This document shows, one piece after another, positions 8,547-19,045 of a DNA stretch of 49,682 nt. The notes beneath the pieces are model-generated. The model was given only the letters and a program-made list of their open reading frames with translations, did no database searches and was not told the DNA's origin. Each line of letters starts with the position of its first letter. The stretch's first letter is position 1. Origin of the DNA: an uncultured Clostridia bacterium (lineage in GTDB: Bacteria; Bacillota; Clostridia; Oscillospirales; Ruminococcaceae); assembly GCA_947584375.1 (NCBI GenBank), contig CANPWL010000013.1, positions 1 through 49,682 of the forward strand, read 5' to 3'. A program made the position numbers and the translations under genes.

Positions 8547-8681
8547 ATCCATCTGCTCCTCAGAAAGAGCAAGCCCCCTTTATATTATACTTTATTTATT
8601 GACTTTAAATTTTAGTGTTATTTAATTATAACACAATTTTAAATATTTATCATCTTTTATAAATCTCGCCCTTAAATCAAC

Positions 8682-8710
8682 TTGCTAATTTAATTAGGTT
8701 AGTGTATAAT
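8682..8710 (+). promoter_or_regulatory. Promoter of the galactokinase gene
   Basis: TTGCTA (8682-8687), 17-base spacer, TATAAT (8705-8710). Confidence 0.65.
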
Positions 8711-8753
8711 AATTTTAAAACTTCTCAACTAGAGATAGATTCGGAGGACACTA

Positions 8754-10007
8754 ATGTTAGAAAAAAATATTTATACAATAAAAGAACTGTATGGTTCAGA
8801 AAATAAAGCTGCACAAACTGAAAGATACAAAAAAGCTTTAGAAAAATTTAAAGAGCTTTACGGCGACTGCGAATACCGTATTTTCTCCGCTTCGGGAAGA
8901 ACAGAGGTCGGAGGAAACCATACTGACCATAATTTCGGAAAAGTGCTGGCGGCAGGCGTTTCTTTGGACGTTATAGCAATCGTTAAACAAACCGATGATA
9001 ATATTATTGAGGTCAAGTCTGAAGGCTTTCCTAAAGACGTCGTTGACATCAGCGATACTTCTGTTCACGCTGATGAAAATGGAAGATCTTCTTCACTTAT
9101 AAGAGGAGTTACGGCAGGCTTTAAGAGAAAGAATTACGGCATAGGCGGATTTAAAGCATATACTACTTCAAATGTGCTTAAAGGCTCAGGGCTTTCGTCC
9201 TCTGCTGCTTTCGAGGTCTTGATAGGAACGATTTTAAACTATCTTTACAACAACCTAAAAGCCACAGATATAGAGATAGCTCAAATAGCACAATATGCCG
9301 AAAACGTATATTTCGGAAAGCCCTCCGGACTAATGGATCAGATGGCGTCAAGCGTGGGAAGCTTTATAACCATTGATTTCAAAGACCCTGCAAACCCGGT
9401 TATTGATAAAATTGATTTTGACTTTGATAAATGCGGTCACAGTCTTTGTATAGTTGATACAAAAGGCAATCATGCAGACCTTACTCCCGAATATGCGGCT
9501 ATCCCGGAAGAAATGAAATCTGTTGCAGGCTTTTTCGGGAAGAAGGTTCTCCGTGAAATTACACTTTCTGATGTACTTGAAAACATAACCGCCTTAAGAG
9601 AAAAATTCGGCGACAGAGCAGTACTAAGAGCTATGCATTTTCTAAATGAGAACGAAACTGTTGAGCGTGAGGCAAAAGCACTTCAAAAAGGCGATTTCAA
9701 TGCATTCTTAAAGGAGGTTAACGCGTCAGGCAACAGCTCATATAAATATCTGCAAAACATCTATGCTAACAAAAATCCGCATGAACAGGGATTGGCAGTC
9801 GGCTTATGCCTTGCTGAAATGGTACTACGCGGAGAGGGTGCTTGCAGGGTTCACGGCGGTGGATTTGCAGGAACTATTCAGGCATTTGTTCCTAATGCTA
9901 AATTGGAGAAGTTCAAAGAAACCGTCAACAGCTGCTTCGGCGAAGGAAGCTGTCATATTATCTCTATCCGTCCTGTCGGAGGAATTGAAGTTGCAGATAA
10001 TATCTAG
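8754..10007 (+). CDS. Galactokinase-family GHMP sugar kinase
   Basis: GHMP kinases of this group phosphorylate galactose or a related sugar at C1 with ATP. The 417 residues carry the three family motifs: the galactokinase signature as GRTEVGGNHTDHN (about 49-61), the ATP loop LKGSGLSSSAA (about 142-152) and the C-terminal GGGFAGTIQAF. The length fits galactokinases. The signature is non-standard: the usual G-E-H-T-D is G-N-H-T-D, so the conserved Glu that touches the sugar is Asn. Galactose is therefore the best guess, not a certainty. GGAGG lies 8 bases before the ATG. No other Leloir gene is nearby; trmB follows 40 bases later. Confidence 0.85.
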   Translation: MLEKNIYTIKELYGSENKAAQTERYKKALEKFKELYGDCEYRIFSASGRTEVGGNHTDHNFGKVLAAGVSLDVIAIVKQTDDNIIEVKSEGFPKDVVDISDTSVHADENGRSSSLIRGVTAGFKRKNYGIGGFKAYTTSNVLKGSGLSSSAAFEVLIGTILNYLYNNLKATDIEIAQIAQYAENVYFGKPSGLMDQMASSVGSFITIDFKDPANPVIDKIDFDFDKCGHSLCIVDTKGNHADLTPEYAAIPEEMKSVAGFFGKKVLREITLSDVLENITALREKFGDRAVLRAMHFLNENETVEREAKALQKGDFNAFLKEVNASGNSSYKYLQNIYANKNPHEQGLAVGLCLAEMVLRGEGACRVHGGGFAGTIQAFVPNAKLEKFKETVNSCFGEGSCHIISIRPVGGIEVADNI

Positions 10008-10047
10008 ACGTCTGCTTAAATAATTTATATGCAACGGAGAATATCTT

Positions 10048-10722
10048 ATGCGAATGAGAAAGAAAAAACATCTTGAGGAACGTCTTGAAAAGTGCAGCGA
10101 CTATATATTCTTTATGGATCGTGAGAACAGAAATTTTCAGACATCTGTTCTAAAAAAAGAATACATTGATATCAAAAGTATTTTTGGAAACAATAATCCT
10201 GTACATTTGGAAATCGGCTGCGGGAAAGGCGGTTTTGCCTGTGAAATTGCAAGACAAAATCCTGATATAAACTTTCTTGCAGTTGAAAAGGCTAGTAATG
10301 TAATTGTAACGGCTGCTGAGAACGCAAAAAAGGCAAAGCTTAAAAATCTATACTTTATGCGCGGCGGCGCAGAATATCTTTCGTGTTACATTCCTGACAA
10401 ATCAATTGACAGAATATATTTGAACTTCAGTTGTCCGTTCCCTAAGAAAAAATACGCAAGCCATAGGCTAACGCATCATAATTTTCTGAAAATATACAAA
10501 TCTCTGCTGAATGACAAAGCTGAAATCTGGCAAAAGACCGATAACGCTCACTTCTTTGAATTTTCAATAGAAGAGTTTTCCCAACACGGATTTGCACTTA
10601 AAAATGTCACGTTTGATTTACACAATTCCGATTTTGATGGAAATATAATGACCGAATATGAAAAGCGTTTCTCAAATGAGGGATTCCCTATTTACCGGCT
10701 TGAAGCATATATCATCAAATAA
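10048..10722 (+). CDS. trmB: tRNA (guanine-N7-)-methyltransferase, divergent
   Basis: TrmB puts the N7-methyl on G46 of tRNAs using S-adenosylmethionine. The SAM-binding HLEIGCGKGGF (53-63) and LAVEKASNVI blocks and the overall 224-residue length fit the family. The usual N-F-S-D-P-W-P-K-K-R-H motif reads NFSCPFPKKKYASHRLTH (126-143): the Asp is Cys and the Trp is Phe. The rest of the motif, including RLTH and the later KTDN, is kept. It may be a working but divergent enzyme or a paralogue. It probably shares the galactokinase transcript and ends at a strong terminator. Confidence 0.82.
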   Translation: MRMRKKKHLEERLEKCSDYIFFMDRENRNFQTSVLKKEYIDIKSIFGNNNPVHLEIGCGKGGFACEIARQNPDINFLAVEKASNVIVTAAENAKKAKLKNLYFMRGGAEYLSCYIPDKSIDRIYLNFSCPFPKKKYASHRLTHHNFLKIYKSLLNDKAEIWQKTDNAHFFEFSIEEFSQHGFALKNVTFDLHNSDFDGNIMTEYEKRFSNEGFPIYRLEAYIIK

Positions 10723-10730
10723 TAAAAGAA

Positions 10731-10765
10731 GCAAGAGTAACGTCTCCGTTGCTCTTGCCTTTTTC
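10731..10765 (+). terminator. Intrinsic terminator after trmB
   Basis: Arms GCAAGAGTAACG (10731-10742) and CGTTGCTCTTGC (10747-10758) with one G-U pair, then CTTTTTC. The 3' half is also the beginning of the tandem repeat that follows. Confidence 0.82.
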
Positions 10766-10996
10766 ATATGTTCTAATATCTAAGCTCCAGCCCGCCGTTG
10801 ATCAAACTACTACGTTTATCAAACTTTTCAAGGGCATAGAAACCAGCGGCGGCTCGCCGCCAACATCACCGTTATTCTTATCTTTTTCATCTGTTATTGT
10901 ATCTAAGTGCTAGCCCACCGTTAATCAAACTACTTCGTTTATCAAACTTTTCATGGGCATAGAGCCAGCGGCGGCTCGCCGCCAACGTCACCGTTG
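10741..10996. repeat. Tandem ~122-bp repeat, about 2.1 copies
   Basis: Unit 1 spans 10741-10863 and unit 2 10864-10985; a third partial unit (about 11 bases, CGTCACCGTTG) abuts the ilvC stop. Both units contain ATCAAACTACT, CGTTTATCAAACTTTTCA, GGGCATAGA and a GGCGGCTCGCCGCC palindrome in the same order. Unit 2 carries a decayed version of the 3' half of the trmB terminator. No open reading frame is evident. Confidence 0.85.
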
Positions 10997-12040
<1,044 letters not shown>

Positions 12041-12178
12041 CTAAAATTATGCATATATAAATGCATTAATATTATTACTTCAATAAGGATTCCCCTTATT
12101 TATTAACATAATTAATTTTATATATCTTTACTTTCTATTATGCTTTTAAAATGTTACATAAATGTTTTGATTAATTGC

Positions 12179-12676
12179 TTATTTTTTAAAAGTCATAACA
12201 TCCTGACCCTTTTGTATTGCGATAGTACCTGTTCTTACTACCTCTAAAACATCATATGGTTTTGTTATTTCCTCCAGTCTGCAAATATGTGCATAAGTAT
12301 CTGCAAGCAGAATAGTCATAGTAGTCAGTGAAATGTCTATGACCTTTGCTCCTGTAATATCTGCAATAGTCATAATTTCGCTTCTCTTCTCTGCAGGAAC
12401 TTTCAGCTTTATAAGTATAAGCTCACGCTCCAACTTTTCGTCCTTGGTAAGAGTTTTGACCTTGATAACATCAATAAGCTTATTAAGCTGCTTTTCAACC
12501 TGCTCGACTATATACTCATCTCCGTCTACGATAATTGTAACCCTTGAAATTTCAGGATCGTCCGTAATACCGACTGCTAAGCTTTCAATATTAAATCCTC
12601 TTCTTGAAAATAATCCTGAAATTCTGGACAGTGCTCCCGCATGATTTTCCACTAAAACCGAAATAGTATACTTCAT
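12179..12676 (-). CDS. ilvN: Acetolactate synthase small (regulatory) subunit
   Basis: The 165-residue protein begins with an ACT domain (YTISVLVENHAGALSRISGLFSRRGFNIESL), which binds valine for feedback control, followed by the ALS small-subunit C-terminal domain. It pairs with the IlvB catalytic subunit encoded 29 bases upstream. The symbol ilvH is equally used for this family. AAAGGAATG lies upstream of the ATG. Confidence 0.96.
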   Translation of the reverse strand: MKYTISVLVENHAGALSRISGLFSRRGFNIESLAVGITDDPEISRVTIIVDGDEYIVEQVEKQLNKLIDVIKVKTLTKDEKLERELILIKLKVPAEKRSEIMTIADITGAKVIDISLTTMTILLADTYAHICRLEEITKPYDVLEVVRTGTIAIQKGQDVMTFKK

Positions 12677-12705
12677 TTATAAAACATTCCTTTCAAACTT
12701 ATTAG

Positions 12706-14316
12706 TTATAAAGTGCTCTCAAAATCATCTACTACACATTCTACCAAGTAGCAGCCTTTATGGGACGCAAGCTGTTCAATAGCCGTTTCAGCCTTTTCTT
12801 TGCAGTCAACTCTCATAGCAGGTATTCCATACGCTTTTGCTATGGCAATAAAATCAGGCGAACCGTCAAGTGAAACAGCGGTAAGACGATTTTTATATAA
12901 ATTTGTCTGAACCTCTCGCACCATTCCCAAGAAGTTATTTTTCATAACAACTATCTTTATATCAACATTGTGCTGAACTGCGGTCGCAAGCTCCATAAAC
13001 TGCATTTGAAAAGAACCGTCACCGCAGATAGCAATAACCGGATGATCTTCATCTGCAAGCTTTGCTCCGATAGCAGCGGGAACAGAATATCCCATAGTTC
13101 CCATTCCGCCTGACGTTAAAAAGCGTCCGTCACGGATCTTATAGCTTGTAGCGCTCCATATTTGATTTTGTCCTACATCGGCAACGACCGTAGTATTCTT
13201 TGGCATCTTATCAGATAAATCGCTTATAAACTTTCTGGGATTTACCGTTCCTTCTTTTGCAGGCTTTACAGACTCATCAAATTTCAAACTGTTCAACTCA
13301 TTTAACCAGTCAGTATGCTCTTCAGGCTCAATAAGTTCAAGCATTTGCCTGAGTACAAGCTTTGCATCCCCTACAAGAGGAATATCTACCCCTAAGTTTT
13401 TACCGATTTCGGCAGGGTCAATGTCTATATGAATGACCTTAGTTGTCTTTTTAACGGCGTCAGGCTTTTTTATTGCTCTGTCGCCCACTCTGGCGCCGAC
13501 CAAAAAAATAACGTCGCAAAGCTCAACAGCTTTGTTTGCTATCTTCTTTCCATGCATTCCGATCATTCCGTAAAACAGCTCGTTATCAGTTGAAAAAGCC
13601 GATATGCCCATCATTGTAGTAACAACCGGGATCTGCATAACCTTTGACAGCTCTGTTATTTCACTCACTGCGTCTGATGAGAACACCCCTCCGCCTATAC
13701 AGATAAGAGGCTTCTTCGCTTGTTTCAAAGCATTAATAACACGCTTGACCTGAAGAACATTGCCTTTAGTTGTAGGCTTATAGCTTCTTATATCCACGGT
13801 TTTCGGATATTCAAATTCAATATCCTCCGACTGAACGTCCATAGGAACATCTATAAGAACAGGTCCCGGACGTCCCGTACCTGCAATATAAAACGCTTCC
13901 TTAAAAGCTTTGGGAAGCTTGTCCTTATCTTTAATCAAATAGCTGTGCTTGACAAATGGCTCAGCAGCTCCTGTTATGTCTGCCTCCTGAAAGGCATCAG
14001 AGCCTATCTGGTCGTTGTTGACCTGACCTGTTATTATAACAAGCGGTATTGAATCGGCATATGCCGTTGCAATAGCTGTAATGAGATTTGTCGCTCCGGG
14101 ACCGGAGGTAGCAATACATACTCCCGGTCTGCCGGTTATTCTTGCATATCCATTTGCCGCATGACCTGCGTTTGCCTCATGCCTGACGAGAATATGTCTT
14201 ATATTGCTCTCATATAAGGCGTCGTAAAAAGGACAAATCGCCGCTCCAGGATAACCAAAGACGACTTTGACCTGCTCTGCCTCCAAGCATTTTACCATTG
14301 CTTTGCTTATTTTCAT
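12706..14316 (-). CDS. ilvB: Acetolactate synthase large (catalytic) subunit
   Basis: IlvB condenses two pyruvates, or pyruvate and 2-oxobutyrate, using thiamine diphosphate, Mg2+ and FAD. The 536 residues show the N-terminal ThDP part (VFGYPGAAICPFYDAL, VRHEANAGHAANGYAR with the activating Glu), the central FAD-type domain and the C-terminal ThDP motif GDGSFQMQFMELATAVQHN. First gene of the operon; GGAGG is 9 bases before the ATG. The strong promoter at 14376-14404 gives a leader of about 50 bases, too short for a T-box or a full leader-peptide attenuator. Confidence 0.96.
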   Translation of the reverse strand: MKISKAMVKCLEAEQVKVVFGYPGAAICPFYDALYESNIRHILVRHEANAGHAANGYARITGRPGVCIATSGPGATNLITAIATAYADSIPLVIITGQVNNDQIGSDAFQEADITGAAEPFVKHSYLIKDKDKLPKAFKEAFYIAGTGRPGPVLIDVPMDVQSEDIEFEYPKTVDIRSYKPTTKGNVLQVKRVINALKQAKKPLICIGGGVFSSDAVSEITELSKVMQIPVVTTMMGISAFSTDNELFYGMIGMHGKKIANKAVELCDVIFLVGARVGDRAIKKPDAVKKTTKVIHIDIDPAEIGKNLGVDIPLVGDAKLVLRQMLELIEPEEHTDWLNELNSLKFDESVKPAKEGTVNPRKFISDLSDKMPKNTTVVADVGQNQIWSATSYKIRDGRFLTSGGMGTMGYSVPAAIGAKLADEDHPVIAICGDGSFQMQFMELATAVQHNVDIKIVVMKNNFLGMVREVQTNLYKNRLTAVSLDGSPDFIAIAKAYGIPAMRVDCKEKAETAIEQLASHKGCYLVECVVDDFESTL

Positions 14317-14375
14317 ATCAAGCCGCCTCCATATCTTAAAAAATTAATATGCTTTACCATAAAATATATAAAGAA

Positions 14376-14404
14376 ATTATACAACATTTGAGAAAGTTAG
14401 TCAA
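14376..14404 (-). promoter_or_regulatory. Promoter of ilvB-ilvN-ilvC
   Basis: On the minus strand TTGACT (14404-14399), 17-base spacer, TATAAT (14381-14376). A near-consensus promoter. Confidence 0.85.
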
Positions 14405-14439
14405 GCAAATAACTCTTAGAAACACCATATTTTTATTTA

Positions 14440-14513
14440 AAAATAAAATGACAGACGAAGCAGCCAAATTGGGATCAAAAAATCGCAATAAGTAAAATAC
14501 TTCATCTGCCACT
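14440..14513 (-). terminator. Possible terminator after the glycoside hydrolase gene
   Basis: On the minus strand GGCAGATGAAG (14513-14503) can pair with CTTCGTCTGTC (14461-14451) across a loop of about 40 bases, followed by ATTTTATTTTTA. The long loop makes it a weak call. Confidence 0.4.
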
Positions 14514-14556
14514 TAAAACATAACGCGAACAGATAATACAGTCAATAATTACACTA

Positions 14557-17304
14557 TTAATTTTTACAGTAATCAATTACGGACTTTATAAACTGCCTTC
14601 CTGCGGCGCTCTGCGAAAGCTTGTCAAAATCGCAGTTGCAAACGACTACCTTTCCGCCGCCATGCTCGTATTCATAAAGCATTCCAAGCTGATGGTTTCT
14701 TTCAAAATTATCGATCGTGCGGATTATAAATTTCTTATTCTCATAACAGTCGTCCAAAATCTCGCTCTTAGAATTTTCTACGATCTCCCACCATTGCTCA
14801 GTAGAAAATTTCTCGCACGGAAACTGCGAAAGCGCCGGGTGATTATTGTCAATCAAAAGTCCCATAGTACCAACAGGCTCAGGTTTTTTCATCATCTCGG
14901 ATATAGCCCTGAACATAGAATAACACCAAAAGTCCTGACAGTAAAATCCTTGAATATAATCGCTTTCATTCAGCTTTTCAATATCCGGAACAACAAGTAT
15001 TGTTTTGCCTTCTGACAATAGCTTTTCAGCGTCGGGCGAATAAGTATTCTCAAAAATATACGCTCCCGAAATATCAACGCTTTCTACTATCGGGAACACC
15101 CAAATTCTATATGAATTTTTTATGTCCGTTCCCTCAACTTCAAGTCTAAGCTCAACGTCACGAACAACATCTGTTTTAGGAAGTGTTACTTCAATATCAC
15201 ATATATCAATGTAATTTTGCCCCTCTTTATGATCTATAACTTTACTTCCGCTTGCAACAGTTGTTTTACAAGAGCATTTAAGCTCCCATTTAAGTGTTTT
15301 TGAATCAATGCTGTAATTCCTATAATATGCGATCTCAATATGAGCCTTGAATTTATCTCCGCTCTCATAGGTGTAGCTGTTAAACCTCGCCATAAGAACA
15401 GCGTCAGAACAGAACATCCTCCACTCCTGAGGCGAGCATGTACCCTTTTGATCCATAAAAGCGTCAAGAACTCCTACCAAAGCTGTTCCCTGACCTATGA
15501 AGTCCTGAATATCAAGAATTTGAAAGCCTCCCAAAAGTCTTGAACGGAACACGGCTTCCATTTCTTCCTTATAGCAGGCAACAGCCAGTTTGCCTGAAGC
15601 CTTGAAAAAGTCCTTAGCTAAATGTTCCATACCGGCTTGTTTCAAACGCTCTTTAAATATCTCAAAGTTTCTTGCTTTTAATGAACCCGTATACTTTTCA
15701 ATTTCATCAAAATTAGGATATGTTACATACTGTCCTATTTCATGAGTTACAATGGGAACCTCAGGTATAAAGCTTGCATCAGCCTCGCTTGCTTTTACGA
15801 CTTTCATTGTCGTTCCGTACTGAATCTGAACGGTACCGTCAGCACTTGCTTGATTTTCACCGATTTTCACTGAAGGATGAATCATACCGTCATAGCACAT
15901 ATCAGTAGCAGGCTTTCTTGTCTGAATATGTCCTAAAGGCGGTGCGTCACACATTGCAAAAGAGCCTCGCAAAAGTCTGTCATGCGAAAGCCTTACACCG
16001 CAGAAAAAATCGTCGTTTTCCAAAACATTCGGAAAAAACTGAAAGTTATTTGAGCCTTGCGTGTAAAGAAACCTCGTATCCTTTTCTTTAAAACCGCCTA
16101 TTATTTCATTTACCCGGCTGGGGGTTCCCCAAAGCTCGTTTCCGAGAGACATCATACAATAAGACGGGTGATTGCCGAAAGTCTTCATCATTCTGAATCC
16201 TTCCGCTATAAGGAACTCCTGTTCTTCTTCGTTATATCCTTCTTCACCCTTTGCTGCAATAGTTCCCCAAAAAGGTAACTCCGGCTCCATATAAATTCCG
16301 AGCATATCCGCTGCAATGAAAGCCGCTTCAGGCGGACAGCAGGTATGATAACGATAGTGATTCATTCCGTAATCCATCGATATGCTCATGACCCTGAGCC
16401 ATTCCGCTGTATCAGCCGGCATAAAACCTGTTTTCGGGAATATCATTCCGTCATGCTTTCCTCTGAGAAATGTTTTTTTACCGTTTATGGTAAACTTATC
16501 ACCGTCAGTTTTAAATTCGCGCAGTCCGACAATGGTGCTGTAAACATCATTTCCGACAGTAATCGTGAGATTATAAAGATAAGGTCGGTATTCATCCCAA
16601 AGATAAGCGTCATCACCCATTTGGTATACAACATCGATTTTGCCGTCTGAATAATTATATTGGCATGGGGGGATTATCTGATCGTTTTTAGCCTTAGGTC
16701 CGTCAAACCCGACTGCCGAAACAGTTACAGTTCCGAAATTGTCACCGACCACATCTGCTTTTATACGGAGCGTCTTAGAATGTATATCACTTTCTACAAA
16801 AACGTCTTTAACATATGTCTTATCGAAAATCTGAAGTTCCATTCTTCCGATAATTCCGTTCCAGTTTGTCTGAGTATCAGCAGAGGTAAGGTGTCCGCCG
16901 TATGTTTTGTATCCGACATTTGAAACCTTTACGGTAACAGTGTGTATCCCTTCGCTTATATAATCAGTTACGTCGTAAATATGCGGAGAAACCAAAGAAT
17001 CAAAACTTCCTATTTCTTTTCCGTCAATGAACAAAGTCGATATTCTTGTACGTTCAAAAAATATAAAAGCATTTTTCCCGACAGCCTTGGAAAAATCAAT
17101 ATCCTTTGAAAACCAAGCCCAGCCCTCGAATTGGTATGTATCAGTTAAACAATCTGTTTTACGACTTTTGTTAAATCTGCCTTTTTTTGCATTGGATGTA
17201 GAGTTAGGAAGCCTAATGCTGTCACTAAAAGGGAGCGTCTTTCCCTCCATTTTTTCATCTAGTTCAAGCGACCATTCTCCGCTAAGGTCTATATAACCAA
17301 TCAT
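14557..17304 (-). CDS. Glycoside hydrolase, family 2-like (beta-galactosidase/glucuronidase clan)
   Basis: A large intracellular-looking enzyme: no signal peptide. From the ATG at 17304 it has 915 residues. Order: jelly-roll sugar-binding domain (to about 165), immunoglobulin-like domain (about 165-265), TIM barrel (about 266-600), then a long C-terminal part with further beta domains. The acid/base is in SLGNELWG (Glu about 390) and the nucleophile probably in THEIGQYV (Glu about 522), both in the places expected for family 2. The sugar specificity cannot be read from sequence. A TTG at 17313 would extend it by three codons, but AGGAG is 9 bases before the ATG, which I chose. Confidence 0.82.
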   Translation of the reverse strand: MIGYIDLSGEWSLELDEKMEGKTLPFSDSIRLPNSTSNAKKGRFNKSRKTDCLTDTYQFEGWAWFSKDIDFSKAVGKNAFIFFERTRISTLFIDGKEIGSFDSLVSPHIYDVTDYISEGIHTVTVKVSNVGYKTYGGHLTSADTQTNWNGIIGRMELQIFDKTYVKDVFVESDIHSKTLRIKADVVGDNFGTVTVSAVGFDGPKAKNDQIIPPCQYNYSDGKIDVVYQMGDDAYLWDEYRPYLYNLTITVGNDVYSTIVGLREFKTDGDKFTINGKKTFLRGKHDGMIFPKTGFMPADTAEWLRVMSISMDYGMNHYRYHTCCPPEAAFIAADMLGIYMEPELPFWGTIAAKGEEGYNEEEQEFLIAEGFRMMKTFGNHPSYCMMSLGNELWGTPSRVNEIIGGFKEKDTRFLYTQGSNNFQFFPNVLENDDFFCGVRLSHDRLLRGSFAMCDAPPLGHIQTRKPATDMCYDGMIHPSVKIGENQASADGTVQIQYGTTMKVVKASEADASFIPEVPIVTHEIGQYVTYPNFDEIEKYTGSLKARNFEIFKERLKQAGMEHLAKDFFKASGKLAVACYKEEMEAVFRSRLLGGFQILDIQDFIGQGTALVGVLDAFMDQKGTCSPQEWRMFCSDAVLMARFNSYTYESGDKFKAHIEIAYYRNYSIDSKTLKWELKCSCKTTVASGSKVIDHKEGQNYIDICDIEVTLPKTDVVRDVELRLEVEGTDIKNSYRIWVFPIVESVDISGAYIFENTYSPDAEKLLSEGKTILVVPDIEKLNESDYIQGFYCQDFWCYSMFRAISEMMKKPEPVGTMGLLIDNNHPALSQFPCEKFSTEQWWEIVENSKSEILDDCYENKKFIIRTIDNFERNHQLGMLYEYEHGGGKVVVCNCDFDKLSQSAAGRQFIKSVIDYCKN

Positions 17305-17426
17305 TTTTTGCAACTCCTGTTGTAATTTTTTCTTAGATTATTAAATTCACATCTGTTGTATAAAATGTTAACTTATTTTATATTAACATAAATAATAAAT
17401 AAAAGCAATATATTTATTAAACCTTA

Positions 17427-17462
17427 AACAAAAACCTATCGGTGTTATTTTACCGATAGGTT
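17427..17462 (-). terminator. Intrinsic terminator after dnaJ
   Basis: On the minus strand AACCTATCGGT (17462-17452) pairs with ACCGATAGGTT (17443-17433), followed by TTTGTTT. Confidence 0.85.
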
Positions 17463-17477
17463 AGAACTTATCTATAA

Positions 17478-18623
17478 TTACATAATTCTTTCCTTAAGCT
17501 TTGATAAAAAGCTTTGTCTTTTTGCATAATTTCTTTCACTCAGCAAGCTGTCAAATTCATTCAGCTTTCTTACCATTTCCTTGCTAAGACCCTTAGGCGT
17601 TTCAACAACAACTCTTACATAATGGTCGCCCTTGTCGTTTCTGTTAAGCTTTTTAATTCCCTTTCCTCTCAGCCTGAAAACCGTTCCCGTCTGAGTTCCT
17701 GCCGGAACCGTATATCTTACCTTTCCGTCAACTGTCGGAACCGTAATGTCATCGCCAAGAGTAACCTGTGCAAATGTCAAAGGGATTTCCGTCCAAACGT
17801 CAAAGCCGTCTCTCTCAAATACGCTGTCGCGTCTTACCGAAACTGTCACGTTCAGATCACCGTTCGGACCTCCGTTTATGCCTGCGTCGCCGGCGCCTGC
17901 CACACGAAGAGTCTGACCGTTATCTATACCTGCCGGAATTTCAATTTCTCTTCTCGCTGAAGTTCTTGTTCTTCCTTGTCCCGAACATCTGGAACATGGT
18001 GAATCGATTATTTTGCCCTGTCCCGAACAGCGTGAACAAACCCTTGTTGAAGTAATTGAGCCAAACGGAGTTCTCTGCTGAACATTGACCTGTCCCCGTC
18101 CTCCGCAGTCAGGGCAGGTCCTTGCAGAAGTTCCTGGTGCAGCGCCTGAGCCGCCGCAGTCGGGACATCTCTCCATTCTGTTCATTCTGACTTCAATTTT
18201 CTTACCCTTGCAAGCCTCCATAAAATCAATGGTTACGCTTGCCCGTATATCCTGTCCCCTTCTTGGGGCGTTCGGGTTAGCGGAAGAACGTCCTCCGCCG
18301 AACGAACCGAAAATCGAATCAAAAATATCTCCCATATCTCCGAAACCGCTGAAACCTCCGAATCCTCCGGCGCCGGCTCCCCCTCCGTAGCTGGGATCTA
18401 CTCCTGCGTGTCCGAACTGGTCATACTTAGCTCTTTTATCGCTGTCAGAAAGAATTTCATATGCTTCGTTTATCTCTTTGAATTTAGCTTCTGCTTCCTT
18501 GTCATCCGGATGCAAATCAGGGTGATATTTTTTAGCAAGTTTTCTATATGCTTTTTTTAGCTCATCATCAGAAGCGCCTTTTGATACGCCAAGCACTTCA
18601 TAATAATCTCTTTTGTCTGCCAT
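17478..18623 (-). CDS. dnaJ: Chaperone protein DnaJ
   Basis: DnaJ is the Hsp40 partner that delivers substrates to DnaK and stimulates its ATPase. From [12 protein letters not shown] (start at 18623) it has 381 residues: J domain with the HPD motif in [10 protein letters not shown], a Gly/Phe-rich linker, four zinc-binding C-x2-C-x-G-x-G repeats ([32 protein letters not shown]), and the C-terminal substrate-binding domains. An upstream in-frame ATG (18647) adds eight residues not seen in the family. It is downstream of dnaK on the same strand but separated by 420 bases holding a repeat element. Confidence 0.96.
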   Translation of the reverse strand: MADKRDYYEVLGVSKGASDDELKKAYRKLAKKYHPDLHPDDKEAEAKFKEINEAYEILSDSDKRAKYDQFGHAGVDPSYGGGAGAGGFGGFSGFGDMGDIFDSIFGSFGGGRSSANPNAPRRGQDIRASVTIDFMEACKGKKIEVRMNRMERCPDCGGSGAAPGTSARTCPDCGGRGQVNVQQRTPFGSITSTRVCSRCSGQGKIIDSPCSRCSGQGRTRTSARREIEIPAGIDNGQTLRVAGAGDAGINGGPNGDLNVTVSVRRDSVFERDGFDVWTEIPLTFAQVTLGDDITVPTVDGKVRYTVPAGTQTGTVFRLRGKGIKKLNRNDKGDHYVRVVVETPKGLSKEMVRKLNEFDSLLSERNYAKRQSFLSKLKERIM

Positions 18624-18704
18624 TAATATGACCATTCCTTTCGCCAAAACTCGAAAATTTTAAGAGAAAGATACTAAAATCGTCCTTTCATTATTATGTA
18701 AAAC

Positions 18705-19027
18705 GGGAGAACAATGTTCTCCCTTTGGGTGCAGATAAAGTCTTCTTTAGGGGCAGCCCTCTCTTGCATGGGCTTAACCTGAAAATGCATAGCATTTTCA
18801 GCTAAAAAATAGACTAACGTCTATTTGCCCATTTCAAAACAGTCCACTGGACTATTTTTTAATTCACCCTGTGCGGAGCGCACTCCGTAAAGCATTTCGC
18901 TGACGGCTCGTCAGCGACAGGGCTCTGCCCTTGACCCGCAAGCCTTTTGAAAAAGGCTTGACCGAAAACTTTTAGTTGATTACGCAAAACCTTTTTCGAC
19001 AGGCTGATGGGAGAACAATGTTCTCCC
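18705..19027. repeat. 323-bp hairpin-mosaic repeat element between dnaK and dnaJ
   Basis: Two identical 19-bp perfect palindromes, GGGAGAACAATGTTCTCCC, mark both ends (18705-18723 and 19009-19027). Between them is a row of further perfect inverted repeats: CTGAAAATGC/GCATTTTCAG (18779-18801), AATAGAC/GTCTATT (18808-18825), AGTCCA/TGGACT (18841-18853), CGGAG/CTCCG (18874-18886), GCTGACG/CGTCAGC (18899-18915), AGGGC/GCCCT (18919-18931) and CAAGCCTTTT/AAAAGGCTTG (18939-18960). No coding capacity is seen. It resembles dispersed intergenic repeats of Clostridia in style; copy number in the genome is not visible here. Confidence 0.8.
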
Positions 19028-19045
19028 TTTTACACTTTACAAGAT

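Noticed and set aside
14317-14404. T-box or leucine-type leader upstream of ilvB
   Set aside because: The predicted leader is only about 50 bases, with no T-box motif and no run of branched-chain codons.
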